Of a DNA stretch of 64,000 bases, positions 10,642 through 18,733 are shown piece by piece. The notes beneath the pieces were generated by a model that did not search any database, was not told the DNA's origin, and saw nothing but the letters and a program-made list of their open reading frames with translations. Numbering within the stretch: position 1 is the first letter of the stretch; each line of letters begins with the position of its first letter. The translations under genes and the position numbers were made by a program. Source of the stretch: Ignavibacteria bacterium RBG_16_34_14 (GTDB lineage Bacteria > Bacteroidota > Ignavibacteria > Ignavibacteriales > Ignavibacteriaceae); the NCBI GenBank assembly GCA_001802865.1, contig MHAF01000098.1:1-64000 (forward strand), in the 5' to 3' direction.

Positions 10642-13600
10642 TCATTTTAAAAGAATCATTTTTTTTGTTTGTCTAAAATCACCTGATTGAATCGTACAAA
10701 AGTACATTCCGCTTACAAGGTTTTCAGCATTAAATACTATTGTGGTTTCACCTGCAGGTTTTTCTTCATTAAGCAAAACCTTAACTTCTCTTCCAAGAAC
10801 ATCAAATACTTTTAAAGTTACATTCTCGAGTTGTTCTAATGAAAATTTTATAGTTGTAGAAAGGTTGAATGGATTCGGATAATTCTGATATAATTCAAAC
10901 TGTACAAGTGTTTGATTATCTCTTGTAATAACACCAGATACATTATCCAAATCAATTAACATTCTTGCAACAATCCCCGTCCAGATATAAGTGTGAAGCC
11001 AGGAGTCGGATGGTCTTCTAGCATCACAATAATATGATTCATAAAAATCGTGGTAATCTTTTAGGACCTGAATCACACCATCGAACAGTCTCTCTGCTAA
11101 AGTTTTTGCTTCATTGATGTATTCATAATAAAGCAGACCTTTAAAGTTGAAGTAATCCCATTCCGGATAAACCGAATGAGCGTCATACCCGTCATAGGGA
11201 TCATTGTGAGCTAACAGGGGTATTCCATACGGTCTTCCAAATGTAAATTCATTCATTATTTCTTGCCTTAAATAGTTCGCCTCCTCCGGATTTGCTAAAC
11301 CTGACCATAATGGAAGTAGTCCTATTTGCTCTTTTCTTTTAAGATCATTCGTGGTCAGATATGTAAATGAGTGATCTCCTTTCATTACATGATAATAGAA
11401 TTTTGTCTGATCATCCCACATAAATGAATTTATTAAATTAGCCCGATCCTGAGCCCATTGTTGCCACAGTATTGATTCATCTTCTTTTCCCAGGATTGCA
11501 GCAATCTTTGATAAAGATTTTGCTTCCACTACCAGTTCGCAATTTAGGTCAAGTGCTTCAACTTTATTTGCGCTATGAGGATCCGACCAACCGCCCAGTA
11601 AATCCCAGATCACGTTATAATCCCGCACAGATTCCCAGAATGCATGCCCGCCCCACTCACATAATCCGTCTGCATCGTCATCACGTTCATTTATCCAGAA
11701 GTTGTAAAACTCTACTCCTTTGTAGTACATCTCGCTAAGGAATGATGTATCCTTACTGATTTTAAAAATTTCAAGATTCTCAAAACTAAACCAGGGTGCA
11801 CTTGAAGAATACTCTCCGGCAAGAAAATTAACCTCATTAAGATAAGGACCGGTTCGATATGGTATATATCCCTGAGGCCATTCCGGTCGTGTATTCATTC
11901 TTTCAGAAAAAACTCGCTGAGAATTCTGCGCACTCTCGGGATCCATAAAAGCGTAAGCAAGCATAGAGAGATTCTCATGAAAAACTTGTCCGGCATGTCC
12001 CCAACCCCAGGTGGGTTCTCTTGAATACACATTATAATTATAAGAACATTCTCCTTCGGGAGGAAGCATACACTGCCTTATCAAAGAGAACGCACCCCAG
12101 TACATCATCTCCTCATCAGGATCTGCCAACGTTAATTCTGGTATCTTACTGTATAACTCTTCATCATCATATACAAATTGTTCAAGATCAACTGCTTTCA
12201 GATTTCTGCAAGCTGAGACTAAACTATCAACACTGCTTTCTGCTTCCCCTACTCCTCTGATTATTCTTAAGTTAGAAAATGAATTCGCAGAAATGTTTAA
12301 GTTCTTTTGCATTGCCGCAACTTTTATTTCTCCGGCTGGGATGATATTATAAAGTGTGTTATTTACTGCATCAGAAAAAAATAATCTTGAATCATTCACG
12401 CTTCCTACTTCAATTGAATGCCCGCTAATTTCTCCGGCATTATTTTCAGCAATTACCACATATCCGTATAAGCTATCCGGATTAACTGTCCAATCCCAAT
12501 ATCCACCGCTATTTATTTGATCAGCCAAAAGATCATATCGTCCGGGAGTAGATGAAGTCCGGCGATAAACTGAATAAAGAATACCGGGGACATAGGTCCA
12601 GGAAATTACCGCAACAGTATTATTCTGTGAAAAAGTGGCATCAACATTTTCCGGAATTTGTGGTGAGAAATACGGTTCTAAAAAAATATCCAGATATACA
12701 CCTTCGGGTGAAGGTAGCGAAGGAATTATTCCATATCCGTTACCCTGTTCTATCGTAGCTGTACAGGTGAACACTACCCGAAATGAATCACCTTCTGATA
12801 TCGGAGGATTTTTAAAATTACCAAGTTCACAACTCTGAAAACCATTACCCGGTATGTTCGGATCAGAATCCCCCCACTTCGGAGCTTCCTCTGTAAGGAT
12901 TTCAGAATTTGAACCATTGTGATAAATCACCTGCTGCGCTTCAGGTGGTGTATGCATACAAAGTGAATCATCGGATTGAAATACTTTTCCCCACTCGACA
13001 CAATAATTATCACTATCAAAATCCCTAAATCCCGGAGGTGGAATGACGCCCAAATCCGAATATGCCCCGAAAGAATTTGCAGGCGAATCAATAAGGTATG
13101 CATCATTCAGATCTTCCTGATAAGGAACCTGGTGCCCTAATGTCCAACCATCCGGTCTTTCTTTATGCTGAAAAGTAAATCCATCCCCTTCATCCAAAAA
13201 AGAGATGTTGCTGATTGTATCGTTCGAATGATAGAAAAGGGGATAAACACTGAGTTCAACATTCTCATTCCCTTCGTTAGAAATTTTTATATCTTCAATA
13301 GCAATCCGGCTGCTATAGACCAGAAAAAATATTTCTACCCGTATTCCTTCGTAAGGATAAAAATAATATTTAACAAGATCGCAGTATGATGTGGTAATTA
13401 CTGGTTCAGAATAAAATTGATCCAGTTGATAACGAATTTCATTATTTAATTTGAATGCAAAACATAGATTACCGCCGGTATCGGTTTTAAAATTAATCCC
13501 ATCAGAAGGATCATACCAGATAAACCTGTAACCTTCATCTACAATAAATTCAGAACGATCCATTGCTGCGGCGTATGTTGTGAATAGCGGAGAATCTTTT

Positions 13601-13761
13601 GTAGCGTGAAGATTAGAAAGAAAGTTTTGCGCGTTTGTTGATGAAAATAATGATGCCGCAGTTAGCATTAATAATAAAACCTTACATTCCATCATTATCT
13701 TAACAATAAATCTTTGGGTGAGCTTTCTCTCCAAATAATATTTAATATAAACCGGGATCAT
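10642..13761 (-). CDS. GH63-like secreted glycosidase with inserted module + Fn3-like domain and T9SS sorting domain
   Basis: 1039 aa; shares LIRQCMLPPEGEC with 1..1798; tail NYPNPFNLSTTIKF...SGMYFCTIQSGDFRQTKKMILLK. True start probably at the internal MMECKVLL. Confidence 0.85.
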   Translation of the reverse strand: MIPVYIKYYLERKLTQRFIVKIMMECKVLLLMLTAASLFSSTNAQNFLSNLHATKDSPLFTTYAAAMDRSEFIVDEGYRFIWYDPSDGINFKTDTGGNLCFAFKLNNEIRYQLDQFYSEPVITTSYCDLVKYYFYPYEGIRVEIFFLVYSSRIAIEDIKISNEGNENVELSVYPLFYHSNDTISNISFLDEGDGFTFQHKERPDGWTLGHQVPYQEDLNDAYLIDSPANSFGAYSDLGVIPPPGFRDFDSDNYCVEWGKVFQSDDSLCMHTPPEAQQVIYHNGSNSEILTEEAPKWGDSDPNIPGNGFQSCELGNFKNPPISEGDSFRVVFTCTATIEQGNGYGIIPSLPSPEGVYLDIFLEPYFSPQIPENVDATFSQNNTVAVISWTYVPGILYSVYRRTSSTPGRYDLLADQINSGGYWDWTVNPDSLYGYVVIAENNAGEISGHSIEVGSVNDSRLFFSDAVNNTLYNIIPAGEIKVAAMQKNLNISANSFSNLRIIRGVGEAESSVDSLVSACRNLKAVDLEQFVYDDEELYSKIPELTLADPDEEMMYWGAFSLIRQCMLPPEGECSYNYNVYSREPTWGWGHAGQVFHENLSMLAYAFMDPESAQNSQRVFSERMNTRPEWPQGYIPYRTGPYLNEVNFLAGEYSSSAPWFSFENLEIFKISKDTSFLSEMYYKGVEFYNFWINERDDDADGLCEWGGHAFWESVRDYNVIWDLLGGWSDPHSANKVEALDLNCELVVEAKSLSKIAAILGKEDESILWQQWAQDRANLINSFMWDDQTKFYYHVMKGDHSFTYLTTNDLKRKEQIGLLPLWSGLANPEEANYLRQEIMNEFTFGRPYGIPLLAHNDPYDGYDAHSVYPEWDYFNFKGLLYYEYINEAKTLAERLFDGVIQVLKDYHDFYESYYCDARRPSDSWLHTYIWTGIVARMLIDLDNVSGVITRDNQTLVQFELYQNYPNPFNLSTTIKFSLEQLENVTLKVFDVLGREVKVLLNEEKPAGETTIVFNAENLVSGMYFCTIQSGDFRQTKKMILLK

Positions 13762-15797
13762 TTCAGTAGAATCATTTTTTTTGTCTGATGAAATCCGCTA
13801 GTGGTCAATCTGTAAAAATATATACCACTTGCCAGTCCTTTCGCATTAAAGAGTATTTGATACGTGCCCGGAGATTTTTCTTCATTTAAAAGAACCGATA
13901 CTTCTCTCCCAAGTATATCATAGATTTTCAATGACACCAGTCCGTATTCCGCGATAGTAAAAGCTATTGTTGTAGAAGGATTAAAAGGATTTGGATAATT
14001 CTGAGATAAAAAATAATCTTGTATTAACGGATTACGTTGATCTTTCACACTAAGAGGTGGAGTATTGTTAGCAAGTTCAAGCGCTTCATAATAGTCGACA
14101 GCGTAATGCCACCAGTTATTCAGTATTGAGTCGGTCACTCCTTTATATCTGGGAAGATGATTAAACCACCAGATCATATAGCTTCTTTGTGAGCAGTTCC
14201 ATTCGAGGCAGTTAACAGTTCTCGTCTCATTAAATAAATAAGGATATCTTTTCCAGTTATCAGCATAAGTAGTAACATATCGTACGTTGGAATAATCATA
14301 ATCTGAGGTACCGTTAACAGGATAATGAATATTTCCAATATGTCCTTTTCCACCCAGAACCAGATCTATCGAAGTAAATTTTTCCCAGTTGTTCAGCTCG
14401 GGCTGTGTTAAGTCCCATCTTTTATAAGCATGCCACAATGCACTCTCGAAACGATGACCAACACTATGCAAAGCTTCCGCAACTCCACGTTCATAATTCC
14501 AGCCCATAACAGATAAAGTTTTTTCTAAGCCGGGATGCGGCAACGGAGGTGAGTTCCACCAGAAAGCACCTGGCCCCATCAGTTGTGATTCATACATTCC
14601 ACCGAAAGGGAAACAATAAACCCAGACTTCATCTATCTCACCGTTGTTTCGCTTAGTATCGAGATCATAGTAATCAACCATTGTATTGTAATCATAATGA
14701 ATTCTTCCTTCGACCTCAGCTATGAATTTTAATTCTTCGTAAAGTGTTTGGGAGTTCTGAAAGTAATATGCAATCTGATCAATAGTCATAAAAGAGCTGT
14801 CCAGTACAGTAAATATCTCCTGATCATTATGTGTTTCGACGACTTCAAAAATCATTACACTATCACTGGCTGCATTTAAATCATTCCTCACCTGTTCGGT
14901 AAGATAAAATGGGTCAGGCCAGCTCCAATGTTCATGGATTCTCTTGTTACCAAATTGATATATAATGGGATCATGTATTACGAGAGCAACTTTAACAACT
15001 TTCGTTTCTGCTTTTTCGGATTCAAAATCGGCAAGGACCCTTGCTGTTACATAACCGGAAATAGAATTACTTTCGGTTGCTACAGTGATTGTTGTAACAC
15101 CCAGATTGACACCAGTAAGGTATCCACCATCATCGATCGTTGCAACCGAAGGATCCGATGATGACCAGACTAACGGTTCAGTAAATTCATAGTTATAAAG
15201 ATTATTATATTCATCAACCGGTTGGGCTTTAAGCTTTAAAGTAGCTCCGGGAATTACTTTAGGAGGGTATGGCAGAGTAACTAAAGAGGTTAATGTAATA
15301 CTTTTCTCAATCGTCCATTCCCCGATATAAATACTTGAGTCTGCAGTTGTAGCTAAAAGTCTGATGACTTTGACATTTTGTTCTTGAATAGTGAGTGAAT
15401 CCCAGGTGAAGAAATTATAATTTCTGTTGTCAACCAGTAATTGATATGAACCGGTATGATTAATCAGGTCATCATAAGTATTGGAAATTTCGAGACTCCA
15501 ACTGCCATTATTCCAGAAGAAGACTTTCGTTTTGGAAAAAATTATTTCTTCACTTGAGATAAGAATTATAGAAAGAGAATCCGATCCTATAATTCCGGCA
15601 TCAGTATAAGGATTACCGTCGAATACTTTTTCTATGGAACCAATATTAAACTGAGGGTTTACTTCGACCTGAATTGTACCGCTATCTATTTTCGAAATTA
15701 TATCAATCGGATCGCTAATTACAATTTGAGCAAACCCTGTTGAAAAAGTAAATAATACACTTATAAAAATATTACGCAAGATCATTTTGAAATTCAT
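13758..15797 (-). CDS. Secreted protein: Big2-like domain, ERGVAExLHxxxHR domain, T9SS sorting domain
   Basis: 679 aa; SSDPSVATIDDGGYLTGVNLGVTTITV (Big2-like); NYERGVAEALHSVGHRFES; NYPNPFNPSTTIAF tail. Confidence 0.75.
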   Translation of the reverse strand: MNFKMILRNIFISVLFTFSTGFAQIVISDPIDIISKIDSGTIQVEVNPQFNIGSIEKVFDGNPYTDAGIIGSDSLSIILISSEEIIFSKTKVFFWNNGSWSLEISNTYDDLINHTGSYQLLVDNRNYNFFTWDSLTIQEQNVKVIRLLATTADSSIYIGEWTIEKSITLTSLVTLPYPPKVIPGATLKLKAQPVDEYNNLYNYEFTEPLVWSSSDPSVATIDDGGYLTGVNLGVTTITVATESNSISGYVTARVLADFESEKAETKVVKVALVIHDPIIYQFGNKRIHEHWSWPDPFYLTEQVRNDLNAASDSVMIFEVVETHNDQEIFTVLDSSFMTIDQIAYYFQNSQTLYEELKFIAEVEGRIHYDYNTMVDYYDLDTKRNNGEIDEVWVYCFPFGGMYESQLMGPGAFWWNSPPLPHPGLEKTLSVMGWNYERGVAEALHSVGHRFESALWHAYKRWDLTQPELNNWEKFTSIDLVLGGKGHIGNIHYPVNGTSDYDYSNVRYVTTYADNWKRYPYLFNETRTVNCLEWNCSQRSYMIWWFNHLPRYKGVTDSILNNWWHYAVDYYEALELANNTPPLSVKDQRNPLIQDYFLSQNYPNPFNPSTTIAFTIAEYGLVSLKIYDILGREVSVLLNEEKSPGTYQILFNAKGLASGIYFYRLTTSGFHQTKKMILLK

Positions 15798-15815
15798 ATT
15801 TGTCTTCCTTCTCTT

Positions 15816-15906
15816 CTACCTGATTAAGATCATTTTCTTTGCAAGAATAATATTGCCACTCTCAAACCTGTAAAAGTAACACCTGAGGCAATAGATTTAA
15901 TTTCAT
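15816..15906 (-). pseudogene. Collapsed remnant of a third tandem paralog: start region fused to a T9SS tail
   Basis: Minus strand ATGAAATTAAATCTATT followed by out-of-frame YFYRFESGNIILAKKMILIR*; flanking sequence matches the upstream region of 15945..18695. Confidence 0.7.
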
Positions 15907-15944
15907 TGCAATTCACACCTCTAGAAAGAATTCATCAAAATCAT

Positions 15945-18695
15945 TTATCTTAAAAGCATCATCTTCCTGGTTATAATTTTATCACTGCTTTCCAGTCTGT
16001 AAAAATATACTCCCGATGACACATCTATATTTTGATTATCCTTTCCATCCCAATAAACTGAATATTTACCAATAGTTTCATACTCATCAACGAGGGTCTT
16101 TATTTCACGTCCTAATAGATCGTAAACCTTAATTTTTACATTCGATACTTCGGGAATTTGGTAAGCGATTTTAGTCAGTGGGTTGAACGGATTAGGAAAA
16201 TTCTGCAACAAATTAAAATCTTTAACAACGAATATCTCTTCATCCTCAACTGCTGTGGTGCTGCCTAAATAAAAATAAGCAAAACTGTATTGGTCGAAAG
16301 TTGTTGCATACTCCGAGGGCTGATTATTTACTTTTGAATAATATACGTTCAAACCGATCTGATCTGCAGTGTTAAGATTTAATCCTGCAAACTCTGTTTT
16401 CGGAATTGCTATTTCAACCTGAATAACCGGAAAAACAAGATTAACTTTTAGATTAACACTTAAAGGATTTATTACTCTGCGGTTAAAATGAGATTGATAC
16501 GCGGGATCATCATCCCACATACCTCCACCGCCACTGTACACCCTGACTTCTTCACTTGCATCCCAGGATCTAAAGTAAGTGAAAGTACCGTTGGAAATAT
16601 TTATTTCCATCATCGTATTACCGTTTCCCCACCACCAACCGTCAGACTGAAAGTCAAATGAGATTTGAGGAAGGCCAACGTTAGATAAATACATTCCGAG
16701 ATAAAGCGAATCCGAAGTATAACTCAAGTATAACTTAGGAGAATATTCGTAATTTGTGTACACGACTGTATCGTTGAAAACGACCCAATTATTATCTATC
16801 ACTCCATCCATTAATGGTGCAAAATTCGGTACCACGTTTTTCATTGGATACCGCGGATAATCGTCTTCTCCATCTATTAAACCATCCCCATCTGAATCGA
16901 TATTATTAGGATTGCTTCCACTGAATGTTCCATTAAAAGCTTCTTCTCTGTCCGAAAGTCCATCATCATCTGTATCCGCCTTATCAGTTCTACTATTAAA
17001 TATTTCTTCATTGAGAACTAAAAGCGATTCATTATCGGGCAATTCATCATTATCGGCATCGACTGCTTCATAAATATTTCCCCAATTTTCCAGGAGTTGT
17101 TCATAAGTATCAAAAGTTTTGAACATCTTTGCCTGAAAATCATAATGCTCTCCACAGGCGACCGGGAATTCCCAAGGAATATCGCCATGATACATTTGAG
17201 GTTGTCCATTCACTCTGTAAAGATCGTCAATAGCATGCTGCACTTCGTGGACGAAAAGCCAAATTAATCCATATTTTATATCTGGAGAAAATCCAGGATA
17301 TTTAACATCTGTTCCCACGGGCCATTGAACATGAGAGAATCCCGTTTGCCTTATAGGTCCGGGTAAAGGAAGATATTGAACACCGTAAGACCAGTACCCA
17401 TTTACTCCTCTTGTTATTCTAAAAATGATATCGTGTTGCGTATTCATTACACCTCTTTCAGCCAAATGATTGGCAGTAAGCATCATACTGCCCCAGAAAT
17501 CTTCAGGATTAAATGCCACATAATCGTCAATGATGTAATAAAAATATTCCACATTTAGCTTGAAATAAGAATTACGCCAGTAGAAAAGTTTTCCAAGTTC
17601 CAATGCATTCTTCATCTGAAAAATTTCGGTATCACTTATTGTGCCCCCATTCGTATTCTTATAAATAACAACTGCAATTTTTAAATTTGCATAAGAATAG
17701 AAACCTGATGTTGAAGTTAAAGTCATCACTGATTCTTCAGCCGAAGAAGCAATCTCAGTTTCGGAATCATATCTTGCTTTAATTTTATAGATATAAGTTT
17801 CACCAGTGTTAAGCCTTGAATCAATAAAAGTTGTGTCCAGCTCGTTATAAAACGGATTCCCGAAAGTCATTCCCTCTTGCCTGCGATAAATATTATAACC
17901 CACAATGGTCTGCTGCGGATTATTGTATGAATTCCACTTAATAATAGTATTTGTAGCATAGGGGGTAATTGTTACTCCTGTAATTGTCCCCATCAATTCA
18001 TTTACTTCTTCTGAATGAGAACTTTTAATTCCCTGCTGGTTAATTGCATAAATGATATATCCGTATTTTTGATCGGGTGAGCCGGTTATATCAGTAAAAG
18101 TATTTCCGAAAATATTAACAGCTATTCGTTCATAAAGGTTTCTTGGTCTGCCATCAGGTATAGAATCCTGGAAGGATTTACGGTAAATGTCATAGACTAT
18201 TCCAGGCTCAGCATTCCAGTTTAATATTCTATCATTGTTTGTTCTGTTAAGTGTTAAATTCTGCGGTGGTAATGGAAGATTTACAGGTATAAGAGTATTA
18301 GTTAATGGGAATCTTACCCAGGGTAATGCATCTACAGAATCCACGATAGTTCCCTGTTCACCAGTTGCATTACAGGTAAAGCTTGCATAAACTTTATCCC
18401 CGACTTGTAATTGGGGATTTATAAAAAGAGCCAGCTCTACTCCAAAGGTACCATTACCAGTAATATTAGGATCGGATAATAGATCAAATCTCGGTGCATT
18501 TTCAATTAAAATTTTGTCTTCATTATTGTTAAGGAAAACAGTAAAAGCAGTTTGTGGCGGAATGTGCGGGCAATAAGTATTATTTGAATGGTAAACAAAA
18601 TTTTTAAAGTAGATTGAATCACTTCCTGATGCCGCAGTAGAAATAACAGATAAACTTACAAGAAGACTCATTATAAATAACAGATTTAATTTCAT
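15945..18695 (-). CDS. Secreted putative zinc metallopeptidase with Fn3-like, Ca-binding repeats, CBM9-like domain, T9SS tail
   Basis: 916 aa; LIWLFVHEVQHAIDD (HExxH); DTDDDGLSDREEAFNG..DSDGDGLIDGEDD; NFPNPFNPLTKIAYQIPE...SGVYFYRLESSDKIITRKMMLLR. Confidence 0.75.
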   Translation of the reverse strand: MKLNLLFIMSLLVSLSVISTAASGSDSIYFKNFVYHSNNTYCPHIPPQTAFTVFLNNNEDKILIENAPRFDLLSDPNITGNGTFGVELALFINPQLQVGDKVYASFTCNATGEQGTIVDSVDALPWVRFPLTNTLIPVNLPLPPQNLTLNRTNNDRILNWNAEPGIVYDIYRKSFQDSIPDGRPRNLYERIAVNIFGNTFTDITGSPDQKYGYIIYAINQQGIKSSHSEEVNELMGTITGVTITPYATNTIIKWNSYNNPQQTIVGYNIYRRQEGMTFGNPFYNELDTTFIDSRLNTGETYIYKIKARYDSETEIASSAEESVMTLTSTSGFYSYANLKIAVVIYKNTNGGTISDTEIFQMKNALELGKLFYWRNSYFKLNVEYFYYIIDDYVAFNPEDFWGSMMLTANHLAERGVMNTQHDIIFRITRGVNGYWSYGVQYLPLPGPIRQTGFSHVQWPVGTDVKYPGFSPDIKYGLIWLFVHEVQHAIDDLYRVNGQPQMYHGDIPWEFPVACGEHYDFQAKMFKTFDTYEQLLENWGNIYEAVDADNDELPDNESLLVLNEEIFNSRTDKADTDDDGLSDREEAFNGTFSGSNPNNIDSDGDGLIDGEDDYPRYPMKNVVPNFAPLMDGVIDNNWVVFNDTVVYTNYEYSPKLYLSYTSDSLYLGMYLSNVGLPQISFDFQSDGWWWGNGNTMMEINISNGTFTYFRSWDASEEVRVYSGGGGMWDDDPAYQSHFNRRVINPLSVNLKVNLVFPVIQVEIAIPKTEFAGLNLNTADQIGLNVYYSKVNNQPSEYATTFDQYSFAYFYLGSTTAVEDEEIFVVKDFNLLQNFPNPFNPLTKIAYQIPEVSNVKIKVYDLLGREIKTLVDEYETIGKYSVYWDGKDNQNIDVSSGVYFYRLESSDKIITRKMMLLR

Positions 18696-18733
18696 CGCGA
18701 TTCAAGCCTCTAAAAAAGATTTATTAATATCAT

